Source of the DNA: Hybos culiciformis
Lineage: Eukaryota > Arthropoda > Insecta > Diptera > Hybotidae
Length of the DNA: 64,000 nucleotides
Direction: 5' to 3'
NCBI GenBank assembly: GCA_964007475.1
Contig: OZ023274.1
Coordinates: 52,037,678 to 52,101,677 of the forward strand
Made by a program: the position numbers and the translations under genes
Part shown: positions 28,201 to 39,900 of the stretch, one piece after another
Numbering within the stretch: position 1 is the stretch's first letter
Layout of the letters: every line of letters begins with the position of its first letter
Notes under the pieces: generated by a model
Seen by the model: only the letters and a program-made list of their open reading frames with translations
Databases searched by the model: none
Told to the model about the DNA's origin: nothing

Positions 28201-31200
28201 TAAGTGATTAAATGAAGAATTGAAAAGAAGTAAAAAGATGATTTAAAAACATTTAGACTTTTAAATAGTTTTAAGTATTTTTGCATTAAGTTTCAGGTAT
28301 GCTCAATAAAAAAATATTCTTCTCTAAGAAATTATATAAAACTGTCATGGCTCAAGAATAATGCTAATATTCCAATATGTTCCACAAATTCAAAACCATT
28401 AAAATCTCACTATATGTATGAATATAATAAATTTATAATAATGTATATATTTGAAAAACATTCACTTACATATTTAAAATAATTACAATAATTTAATAAG
28501 AGTTTCCAAAATCATTACAATTTATGTCATTAAAACAATTTTTATTTTATACAATTAATTATACATGTAATTAAAAAACAATTAATACTTTTTTTTTCAC
28601 TAACTAACTTATACATAATATCAATTGAATTATTTACTTAGTACTATAAAGTATGTATAATATACGAATAAAAAAAAATTAATCTTAGTTTGGTAATTAA
28701 AAAAATTATCAAAAGAATATATATACCAAACAATGAAAGTCAATTCGTAGAATTTGTACAATTACGATTTATACATAATAAGGAATCCCTTATGAAGGAT
28801 TATTCTAAAAACTATTTTTAATATTAATGTCCTTTTGAATAGCATATTATGTAAATCATTACACAATTTCATGCAAATTATTTTCTTTACAAATACACGT
28901 AAATTTATAATGCGAAATGTATATAATGAAATGTAGTAAAATTCTTAATCATTCATATACAGCAACTAAATTGATATGATAAATATTCTGATAGATACTA
29001 CACTTCTCTATCCACTATTCAATAAAAGTTCTTATATATACGCTGATAATTGCTGTATTAAGCTATCTTCCTTCCGACTATTACAATTAGGAATAGAACT
29101 GCAAATGTTTATTTAAAGAAGAACGTACTCAAATTTTACTTCTGTTTTCATTATCTCTATTTGAAAATAATAAATAATTAAATAAGTAAATAATAAATTT
29201 TATGAAAGATTTAATTTAGATTTAGTTAATGTATATATTATGCCCACACTCAAAATGTCAACTGAAATTCTTCACTTGAGTTATTTTACTTAGTGACATA
29301 AAGGACCTTAAAAAAAAAACCCCCTACACAAAATAACAACATATAATATTATGGATAAATTAGTCTTATTTTTTCAATATACAATCTGTTATTGGCGTAA
29401 TTAAATTTTCAACAAAAATATTCTTACAAATATAATAATGCTGCCTTTTTCACAAAGCAATAAAAAAAATCGTTTTTTTTTCATTGCATATAAATTTATT
29501 TTTTATTCGAATAGGAAATAATATTTGGAAAAGAATATCAAATGCAAAATATTGTATTTAATGTACATATGTATATATATTGTATTCCTTTGGAAAAAAA
29601 AAAAAAATTTATTTCGAAAAATTACCCGTAAAACAAAATTTGTAAGCATCCCCCAAGTATATGTAGATATCGAATATGACTATGACTGCATATGACGATG
29701 TATAATCATTTCTCGTTTCATTTCTTTTTTTTGTATTTTTATTCATTCAAACTGCACTTTTCTATGATTAATAATATATTTTTGAAATATATTTTAGTTT
29801 ATCTATGAACTTATTAATTAAGTTGCTTTTAAATTAATGCGTATCTTTTTTTTTTTTTTCGAAATTCAGATTTACATATTACATGTCACTGACATTTCAA
29901 AAACAGATACTTATATTTTTGAAATAATTTTTAAAGATATTATTAAAGATACAAAAAAAAATGCTTAAAAAATATTTTGTATTGCTCAAAAGAAAAAAAA
30001 AAAATATGCATAAACCTAGCAAACATCTTAAAATATAAGCAAATTATTTTGCCCATAGTTGATAGTTGATATGCCATTTGTAACGTTTTATATAAGGTTA
30101 AATAATGTGTAAAAATATATACATTAAATTTATGCTGTCTCAACTTCCGTACCTTAAAAAAAAAACAATACACATAAGAAAATTGGGAAATTGTTATGCT
30201 GTTGCTTTTTATGCAACCAACACAAAAATTTAAAAATATTTTTTTGTATACTTATTTTGGAATGAGCAAAGGAAGAGCATATTAAAAAAAAAGAATAAAA
30301 AGGAAACGTATATAAGTACAATATTATACGATTTTAGGTCAGAGGAGCGTTAGATGTTTTCTTTTCTTCAAAAGCAACAAAAAAAAAACTCATTTTTATC
30401 TTTAACAACATAAAGTCTTATTTTTTATTTATTCGAATTTATTGTTTGTAACGTTAAAAGGATTCTTATTTTTAATATTAAAAAAGAAAAGAAAAAAAAT
30501 AAATTTGGAATAATAATAAAGTTTATCTTCATCAGTTTAAATAAAAAGTTCTTAAGTAAAATTTTAAAGAAAAATATTCTTAACACTGACTGCAAAAAAA
30601 AGAACAATCTATATATAGTTATAAAATATAAATTAAGATTAATTAGATTTTGTCCCTAGTTTTTGTGAATGGCAAAAAGTTGGAAAAATCAAGTAATGAC
30701 ATTATTTGTATGAAGTTCATTTCATAATTAAAAAATTGTTACTATTTTTCTCAATAAACTTTTTAAAATCATTGTCAAATAAATAACTCTGCGCAGTCAC
30801 TATAAAAAATTAAATAAACTATAAAATTAATCAAACTCTATTAATATGAATAAAATATATACAAAGATTTATAATATAAAAATTAAATGAAAAGAAAATA
30901 TACATAATTTATTTTTTTTTTTCGTTGCTATAAAAGATTTTCTTTTCAAAATTATTATGTATCTAAAATACTGAAAAAATTGCAATTGGCTCGGTATGTT
31001 GTTTCCATGTTTTTTCTTTGAAATAATAAGCTCTTTTGTAGAAAATTAGTTGACCAGATTTATTTTTATTTAAAATTATTATGATTTATACATTTTTATA
31101 ATTTTATGACAATAATTTGAACACATTATTCACACCCACACAAAGAACTTCTAGAAAAGTCAGAATGAATCACTATCTTCTAATGACAATGACCTTAATA

Positions 31201-32565
31201 ATCTCAGAATTTCGAATGATGATGACTTTACTAATTTTCAGAGACAACGAATTGGACTATTACAGCGACATAGTGACTAAATAAAGGAAGAATTTTTATA
31301 GAAATTTTACTTTCCAACGTATTTCCCTAATATTTGAACATCAACTATTGTTTTCAAGTCTCTAATTACAGGGTTTTGAAGTACACTGAAATATCTGATT
31401 GACTTCAATAGGTCGGAATATTAAGAGTAAAAAAAAAATCCATTTTTTTTTTATAATTAAAAAAAAGGTTGATTAAGATTCTATTACTAATTAATTTTGT
31501 TTTTGAAAAGAGGATAAAAACATTATATCTCGAACTTTTTTAATTAAACACGGATTTATTTGTTTTTCATTAAGATTTTAAATATAAAATTCCCAATAAA
31601 AAAACATTTCAATTATTATTATTATTATTTTTTCAAAAAGTAATTATACAATTTATATATTGAAAAATAAGAATATATTATTTAAACCACATTTGCATAA
31701 AGAAATCCCTATAAGTTTTTAAAAACATGAACAAGTTTTTCTCAATTAAATAATATACTATTTTCCCCCCATAATATGGTTTTTACAATTAGAGGTATAT
31801 ATACATACATCTTAAATTTTCATAATTATCTTTGCAGTAACTTTGAAAAAACAAAAAATGAAAAAATATAAAAAAAATATTTTTCGCTTCAGTTAACTTT
31901 TTTATAAAAAAAAATTAAAATAAATGAATATTACCGAATGTGAGATATATAGGACTTAAAAAGCTTTACATTTTTATGTGAGTTATAATATAGTTTTTAA
32001 TATGTATTAAAAATAACATTATTTTTCAAAGATAACACCTGCAACTAAAATTGATTAAAATGTATGTGTTGGATTAAAATGACATATACGTCTTATATAT
32101 ATAAAAAAAATGGTATCAAGAACTAGTGACGATCTGATTTTAAATATAGAATTAATTCCTTCGACACATGGGAAAAAACTAGTTCAGTGTATTCGAGTTA
32201 AAAACGACATAATATACTTATTTGTATGTTACTAAGACGCTTGAATCAGATAGTCTTTGGATGCCAAAGCATTTGCAATTTCATTCACTTTCATCTCGAC
32301 ATAATAGTTGAGATTCTATCAATTCGTGTTTTGGCAGTTAGATGATCTTAACTAGCCAAAGAGCAAAATAATTTTCATATAATATTTTTATAAATTTCAA
32401 ATTTTATAAAGTTTAAATGAATTCTAATGAAAATTAGTAAGTGGATAGATAGATGTCGATTAAAGGAAACAGAGATTGCAGCCTAAGGATTCGAAAAGGA
32501 ATCTAGTTTTCGAGGAAAACTATTATATTTGTGTATGGTACATAACTTAACAGTATTGGTGTATA

Positions 32566-33365
32566 CACTCAAAGAAATAATGCAATAAAAACAACAAAAA
32601 ATTGCTTGAATTTAAAGTGAGATTTCTTCGCATTGTCGCTACAGAGAATTATTCGATTTGAAAACAAATGGTAGTTCATTTCTAAATCGAAAGCAGAAAT
32701 TAGCAAGTATCTTTCGAAATGAAAACAAAATAATGCAAGTAAAACCAAAACAAAGTTTATTACCCCAAAACCAAAAACCTTTCAAATTCATCAGCAAATT
32801 AATTTTTTTTATTTATTAAATTTTTTTATTTATTTTTTAAATTTTTTATTTTTTTTTCATATTTTTTTATTTTTAAAATTTTTTTTAATAATTTTTTTTA
32901 TGCCCGCTTGTAGCTTCGAACCACTGTCGTAAACATTGCAATCCACCAACTTTGCCACTAAGTTATGAACTGAATTTACGACAATGTGTAAAATGGAAAA
33001 TATAATAAAATGAATGAAAATAAAACAGGACTTACTTCATTTCAATCTAAAGTTATTCATTTTATTTTATTGCAACTAAAAACAATAATTTGAAGAACAT
33101 AGTTTCATTAATGCAAGGTAAATGAAAGCAATTGCAATTCAAATGAAGTAATAAAGTTTCTTTTGAAAGAAAATATTTGAAGTCCTAAAATAAGGACAGG
33201 TTTTCAGTCTTAAAATTATCTGTAAAGTTGGTATTTCATTTTGGAACTTCATTTAGGATCTTTTCAAATAAAACAACAGATCTTGACTTCAAAAGTATCA
33301 ATTACGGACAAAAATTGAAATGAGTACAATTGCTGTTGATTTTGATTGCATTTTTTTTTTGAGTG
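32566..33365. mobile_element. 800-bp non-autonomous DNA transposon with TIRs and TA target site
   Basis: Terminal inverted repeats of about 30 bp: the left end reads CACTCAAAGAAATAATGCAA and the right end, reverse-complemented, CACTCAAAAAAAAAATGCAA, with similarity continuing through AAAACAACA/AAATCAACA. Both ends are flanked by TA (32564-32565 and 33366-33367), the target duplication expected of Tc1/mariner-type insertions. The inside encodes no transposase, so it would depend on an enzyme in trans. It holds a tRNA-like segment (32902-32975) and a T-rich stretch (about 32805-32900). The element lies within the large intron of the CRIM1-like gene. Confidence 0.72.
32902..32975 (-). repeat. 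tRNA-like segment inside the 800-bp transposon
   Basis: On the minus strand the sequence carries a B-box-like GGTTCGAAGC (32913-32922) and, about 20-45 bp upstream, an A-box-like TAACTTAGTGGCAAAGTTGG. An A-rich tract follows, as it would in the tail of a tRNA-derived SINE. The T stem pairs poorly and no acceptor stem forms, so it is not a functional tRNA. It could be a SINE that inserted into, or was captured by, the transposon. Confidence 0.4.
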
Positions 33366-34820
33366 TAATAATATTGAATGAACCTAAAAAATATGTAGAA
33401 AATAAAATATATGCAATCACGGCAACCAAAGTATCTTAAAATTAAAGTATCTTAAAATTTAAGTATCTTAAATAGAAATGCTGAATACGGGCCCCATACT
33501 TCTAATTTTTTTCATTACGATCAAAATCATAAACTTTAAATAAATATTTTCAACCCAAAACATGAAGTTTTCATTAATATTTTTACAAACAGTTTTCTTT
33601 TATTACATAAATCCTGAATAACTACTACTCTTACTATGAAAATTAAAAAGAAAAAAAAAAGAATAAATGAAAATTTTATTCACAGATGGTACAAAAAAAA
33701 ATTGTTGATTTTCATATTTTGAAAGAAACTTTTTTTGTTCTAAGAAAAAAAAAAATTCAATTTTATTTTAAAACTATTAAATAAACTTACTTAAGTATTA
33801 AAAACATGAGAAAAGTCTGAAAATGTTTTTTTAAATAAAATGAAAAAATTTAATCGGATATATTTTTTTGTAATGAATAAAAAAAAAGGTTCACAAATTT
33901 TGAATAGCATTAGAACAACAATGTATGTATAAGTATATAACTATATGATCGAATAAATCAAATTATTTAATCCAGGGTATCAAACCGTATATAATACATA
34001 ACGGGTCAGTAATGTTTTTTAAATTATTTATTACAGAAAAATATGTATATAGAGTAGGAATGAAATATAATGAAAAATGGAAGTCTAGGTAACCCAAACA
34101 GTGCGGGTTTAGGTTTGAGTAATAGTTAAGAAAATGCTTGAAAACACTTGAAAACACTTTTTAGATTTGGTTCTGTTTTGAAACCATGTTTTAAACAAAA
34201 AACGAGATTAAATATAATGTTTTTACCTTTTGAAAATTGTATTAAATAAAAATATGAATTATATTTAAAATTATGTAACTCTAATACTAAATGGATATTA
34301 TATACTGTAATGAAAAAATAAAAATTCTATAACATTTTATTTAGCAGAAATTTTTTTTTTTTAAATAAAACTAAACTTTTTATATCTTTTTAAATAAAGT
34401 TTCCCAGTCAACCTCAAATCTAACGATAATTTGAGCATTAAAGTAATATAACATTGAAATTTTTATAAGGTTACTAAATTCTTGAAGGCTATAACATTTT
34501 ATTATGTTGAACATTTCTTTTTTTTTTTTTTTCTTTTAAAAATGAAATTCCCTTACAAGATTTTTTTTTTATTTTTTCAACTATATTTGTTCATGAAATT
34601 TTATTGCTTTTGTGGTTATTTTGAAAATTAAATAAAATTATTGCACATAAAAGTTTATATTTTGCTCTAAAGAATTTAACATCGTTCTATTGGGTTTTTT
34701 TTTAAAGAGAGAGAAAAAAAAAACAAACCAGGTTATTTAAAAACAGTAGAATCTCTTCTAAAATATGAATAGAGTATAAGTACTGTGCAACATATTGTGC
34801 AACAGTATATAAGTACTTAC

Positions 34821-34951
34821 CTTTACATACACCTAATCCTGATGTTACTGGTAATTTTGTAACACATTGTAATGGTGGTTCACATGTACCAGAAAATCCA
34901 CCTGGCCCACCACATGTTTCTCCAAGTGTTTTCGCACATATCTTACAACAC
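34821..34951 (-). CDS. CRIM1/Crimpy-like protein, exon 2 (IGFBP domain, second half)
   Basis: Minus-strand exon bounded by acceptor TTTTTTATAG and donor GTAAGT. Its first base completes the Lys codon split at the end of exon 1, and it leaves in phase 1. It supplies seven cysteines, starting CCKICAKTLGETCGG and continuing through GTCEPPLQC to GVC. This is the C-C-x-x-C-A-x-x-x-x-E-x-C-G-G signature of the insulin-like growth factor binding protein N-terminal domain. Together with exon 1 it makes a complete 12-cysteine domain. If the donor is ignored the frame reads on into non-homologous sequence, so the exon end is set by the splice site. Confidence 0.88.
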
Positions 34952-35192
34952 CTATAAAAAAGTGAAAGAAGATAATATACTGTTTTAGTATTATTTATTT
35001 TTTTTTTAAGATAACTTGTATTGTGTTTAATTAACAATATCATAAAATCTCTGTCCGTAAATATGATATACATTTGGCAGTTGCTTTCGAAATTCCACAG
35101 TCTAGGTAATCTAATATTTTCTTTCAAATTTATTTACATATTTTCGGACAGAGAAAAAACAAAACAAAAAAAAAATTTAATAAAATTCTTAC
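34952..35192 (-). other. Intron 1 of the coding region (241 bp)
   Basis: GT-AG intron on the minus strand, from donor GTAAGA at 35192 downward to acceptor TTTTTATAG at 34952. It splits the IGFBP domain in phase 2 between two adjacent cysteine-bearing segments (PC-K and CCK). Confidence 0.85.
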
Positions 35193-35416
35193 TTGCAAGG
35201 ATCCCATAATAGTAAGCCTTTGCCAGGACAATCCTGTGATCTAAAGACATCACATTCTCTGGGATTACAATAACATTTTAAACCATTTACAACATGACTA
35301 CCTGCAGCTACCATTATTAATAAATAACAACCAAAATATATTAAATAAGTTCGAAAATTAAATAAAAATTTGAATTTATTTCCTAATGGCATTATTTTAA
35401 GTTTTTTATTTTTCAT
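35193..35416 (-). CDS. CRIM1/Crimpy-like secreted protein, exon 1 (signal peptide and IGFBP start)
   Basis: First coding exon of a secreted or type I membrane protein related to CRIM1/Crimpy, which in animals bind and restrain BMP ligands (family knowledge). Met at 35416 opens the frame; a second Met eight codons on would also work. A basic start is followed by a hydrophobic stretch (about residues 22-37, TYLIYFGCYLLIMVAAG), then a likely cleavage region and the first five cysteines of an IGFBP-type domain (LKCYC, REC, QDCPG, DPC). The exon leaves in phase 2 at donor GTAAGA. Other insect proteins with a lone IGFBP domain are the alternative. The second Cys module in exon 3 favours the CRIM1 group. 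Confidence 0.85.
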
Positions 35417-35712
35417 TTTATATTACTAAGCTAGTATATTTTTTATATATATATTTTATATATATATATTTTTTTATTTTATTTTATCTTGATTCAGATA
35501 ATAAAATTTATATTATTATTTTTTATTTTTAAATTATATTTGAAAACAAAAAACACTAAAAAACAAGCATTATTTATTATTATTATTATTTTTATTTTTA
35601 TTTTTTTTTATATTATTATTTTGACATTAAAATTTTATTATTTATTTTTTTATTTTTTCGATTAATTGCTTGAAGTTTCTTAAAGTTTTTCAATGTGATC
35701 GATGCAATTTTC
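35417..35712 (-). other. 5' UTR part of exon 1 with upstream splice acceptor
   Basis: On the minus strand a strong acceptor, TTTTTTTCTTGCAG, ends at 35713, and the sequence from 35712 down to the ATG has no other splice signal of similar quality. It therefore probably forms the 5' UTR portion of the first coding exon, with one or more non-coding exons further right. It is very AT-rich, with TATATA and TTATTATT runs. The promoter was not located. Confidence 0.5.
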
Positions 35713-35805
35713 CTGCAAGAAAAAAATAGATACAGATTTTAATAATAATATTTATAAAAATCTTATTCTATGTGTATAGTATTCTTTAAAAACTCAAAGA
35801 CTATA

Positions 35806-36028
35806 CCGCCAACTCACAAGACAGGTGGCGCTCGATTTACACTGTATCAAATGTACTGCAATTGTTACATATGAACTTAGAATTTAGATTTATTATCGGT
35901 TTGTGGATTGAATCTACAAAATCAGTGCTTCTAAAGATATGTTTAACATAAACCAGAATTTATTCGTCACAATAAAGCGTAAGAATCAAATCGAGTGCCA
36001 GCGACTTGCTTTTCTGGTTCTGGCGCCA
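35806..36028. repeat. Imperfect fold-back element, about 220 bp
   Basis: The left end (CCGCCAACTCACAAGACAGG, then TGGCGCTCGATT) and the reverse complement of the right end (TGGCGCCAGAACCAGAAAAG, then CTGGCACTCGATT) form imperfect inverted repeats of about 35-40 bp in otherwise much more AT-rich DNA. No protein is encoded. It lies just upstream of the 5' UTR acceptor of the CRIM1-like gene, probably in a 5' UTR intron. It is best read as an old MITE. Confidence 0.45.
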
Positions 36029-36832
36029 AAATGTAAAGTTATTTAAATTTTCAATATTCTATTTCAGAATTTGTGTAAAAACTATAGTTAGTTTTTTTCA
36101 AATGCAATGCAGTGCCACAGATCAGCTATTTTCTATTATTGTATAAAATTGTATTTGCAAACTGTAGATAAAAATCACAACTTAAATTTCTATAATAATT
36201 TATTGATAATAATAGTATCTGTATTTAACCAATTTTAAATAAAATTTTTGATATCAAAAATTCAAAATCCTAAACATCTATACCTATAAAAAATATTATA
36301 AAATGTATTAAATTAAATTGTATACAAAATATAATATTAAATTTAGAAACAATTTCGGTTAAATGAGAAAAACATTTTATTTTATTTTAAAATAACATCA
36401 TTGAAATTGTGGGTATGTTTAAACTAATTTTCAACGAATCTGGATTTTATTAAGATGCATAACAAGATAAGAATATATAGTTATTTTCTATATGCGCATT
36501 TTATAACTTGCTGAAAAGCGGAAGGAAATTAAAAAAAAAGAAAAGGATAATTTCAATTCATATCACGCGCCGTCATTGTTTAATTATTACATTATTTATT
36601 TTTTAATCATAAAAAAAAAAAACAAAATTAAACCAACTAATACAAAATAAAACTTTCAAAACATAACTAAAAAATTTTATCTTATTTAAAATTATTATAT
36701 TTTTTGGGTGAAAAAATAAAAATGCACCGCAGCTCTTTGGATTTATTAATTCAAAAAATGAAACCACTTTATTATTATACTTGTTTTTTTTTTTTTTGAC
36801 GTACAATATAATTCTACGAAAAATAAAATATA

Positions 36833-36835
<3 letters not shown>

Positions 36836-36867
<32 letters not shown>

Positions 36868-36905
36868 TATACATATATATTATATATATTTATATGTATA
36901 TATAA
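36836..36905. repeat. AT dinucleotide microsatellite
   Basis: Runs of alternating TA, first about 26 bp uninterrupted, then broken by ATTATATACATATATAT-type variants. Simple sequence only. Confidence 0.85.
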
Positions 36906-39900
36906 ATTTATGTATCACGAAATAAGGGTATTAATATTTTATGCAATTTTCTTATTCAAGAAAATATAAGCTATAAGCAGACTATATATAATATATTATG
37001 TATATATAAGAAATACAAAATTTGATTTATTTTAAATTTTTAACCTAATTTTCATTGAATATGCTATTTCCAAAAAAAAAAAATTTATACTTTTCATATT
37101 TCAAGAATTAATTTTGGAAAAAAAATATTATTTAATGCTTTTTTGAAATTATTATATGTATACAAAAAGGAAAAGATTTTTTTTTTTAATTTTCTTTTAA
37201 GATTTTATGTATAGGTTAAAGAAAATGTATTATACTTTTGTTATGCTTATGTCATCCGATAAAAAATTACATAATCGAATGAAATAATGTTCAAGCAATT
37301 GAATGATTATGTTCAGGGAAAATTATTATCTATAAACTCAGGAAAAAATCATGACAATGTGATAAAAAAAAAAGAAAAACTTTAATTTTCATTTTAATTA
37401 ATTTCGAATTATAGTGTCTTCAAGGTCTGGCTGGAGTCTTAAGTGCATCATTTGCGTTTAGACGTTATTATTGTTATAATAAAATCCAAATGTATTCATT
37501 TATTTCTTGGTAGTTACAAAATTTCAGACATTTTTATTCCCCAACTGGTGAGTAGAGTATTTTATACATCATCGAGATCCTTAAGGCACCAGTTAGTTTA
37601 TAAGCTAATTACCAAAGTACAAAGAATTCTGAATTATGTGTGCTTTCTGTAAATCAAGAACTTCTTCTATATAGTAAAATTTTAGATAAATAGTTACATA
37701 TACACATACTTAATATTAAAAAAAATATTTACATAGGAAAATTTTTCCTGTTTCTAATAATACAACTTATTTATTTAGCAGTAGGTACTAAGAAAATTAT
37801 AATAAATTAAATTATTCATTTTATTTTTATTTGTAAATAAAGTTGTTAATCCTTTAAATTTTGTTTTCATACAAATAAGGATTAAAACTTATATAGTTAG
37901 AAAAAGATTATTCAGAATAACTAAAAATCTGAATTATATAGTTGTTAAAGATATAATTATATCTTTATCTCTTGTAACATTTGAATAGTGATGTAATTAA
38001 ATATAAAAAGAAAATAACAAAAAGAAAATAATGACATAATAAAATAATAATTATTATACATTAAGTATGTTTTTTGTATATAGAGTTATAATGAATATTA
38101 AAAAAGACAAAAAAAATTTTCGCAGAGTAGACAAAATATGACTTTTTTTCATATAAAAATTATGAAATAAAATAATTATTATATGAAATAAAAAAAACAA
38201 AAATTAATTTTCCCCCGTAAAGCTCAAAGTTTGGTAAATAAGTGAATCGCATTATATACAAAAAAAAAAAAAATCTTATTCAATTTAAATTTAATTTTTT
38301 TTTTCTGTATATAAAGCATAATATTTTGCTTTCTGAAGTTAATTTTGCAAATTTATTCAATTTAAAAATTTCCCTAATCCTCTATATATACATAAATTTT
38401 TATTTATCCTAAATTCTTCAAATAATAATTTCTTTTTTGTCTCACTTTAATGTTCAGACATTCTATCCTTTGTATATGTATATATAGAATTTAAAAAAAA
38501 AAAATTAAAAAACGCAAACGACCTTAATTGAAATTTAAAAGTATGTATAATAATTGAAGTCAATAACAATGATTTTAAACCTATTTTTATCCTCATTTCG
38601 TTTTGTTTATTATGATAGTGATTTTAAGAATTTTTAACTTTATAGGTTTTTGTTAATAATAATTATTTTCGTAAATATTTCTCTCGCTCAACGTAATAAT
38701 TCGTAAGCTTTTGTTTTTACTTTTAGTAAAAATAGTATGATGTTCTCTTAGAAGCAAAATTTGAGTTACATTTAAACGAGACATCAGAATTAGTACCTAA
38801 TGAACTAGAACTTTAAAACAAAAAATGAACTAAAGCTGTAGTTCATTTTGGTTCTTTGACTCCAGTTTACTCGGTTCTCATTCATAGCGCCCTTTAACAA
38901 ATTTGAATTTAAATACAATATTGCACTAAATATCTATTCTATTACTATCTACTTGAATATATAATAACTATGGTGTTACTGACATCATTTACTCAATTTT
39001 CTTACAATTTAATGGAATAGAATTCACTTTGAAGTATTATATATACGTACATTATTATTATTTTTTATTACATAAAACATAAAATTATTATATAATAGAA
39101 GATTAGATTCCTCTTAATTTTATTTTGATAAAAGCATGAAAAATTTCTAACCAAAATTTTGATGTTGCAAAGAACAAAAAAAAACATAATGCAATAAAAA
39201 AATTTTACAACAAGAAAATAAAATGGTCAATCAACTGAATTTCTTTGTATATTTTGAACTTGAAATTTCGAATAGTTTTGTCTGTCAGTTTTTACAATTT
39301 ATAATGATCGATTACCACTAATAAACTTTCTGTACACAATAATAATAGTACAATATAAGAATATAGAATAGATATAGTGGTGTCGCTTAATTGGTCATTA
39401 TGTGTTTCAATATATTTTTATTGCCATCAAAAAAGCAAAGCAAAAAAAAAAGGACCTAAAAAGTTTTCATCCTACATTAGAAGTGAAACAAAATATTTCT
39501 GTTATCTAATTTCGTAGAAAAGAAATCAGTATATTAAATTAATTTTTATATTATCTAATTTATTTGAATAGAAAGAGGCTCAAGAAATAATTCAATTATG
39601 ATGCAAACAATATTTTTTTTTCTTTTTTGGTAAATAAAATTACTAAAAATAATAAAAAAAAAAAATACTGATAAAATTGAATAAAAAAGAAAAAGATTAT
39701 AAATGTTTGTTCAATATAGAACTAAGAGCTTTGGTTGTTCTACAATGGTACATTTTCTTGAATTAAAATGAACAAAGAAAATAAAAGGGAACGAATTATT
39801 GTGCCGAAAGGAAATTGTATACTCTCTACTAAATGAATAGAGAAAATAAGGTTTTGACTGAATAATATCAAAATAAAAATTATGTTAGCGAAATTAAGTA

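Larger units (their letters stand above)
24817..34820 (-). other. Large intron (about 10 kb) of the CRIM1-like gene
   Basis: Inferred from matching phases: exon 2 ends in phase 1 at donor GTAAGT (34820 downward) and exon 3 begins with the two bases that complete that codon. The intron holds a dispersed repeat (24960-25290), an ATT microsatellite (about 27240-27260), the 800-bp transposon at 32566-33365 and a short tandem repeat of AAGTATCTTAAA-type units (33428-33474). I found no convincing further exon inside it. Confidence 0.65.
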
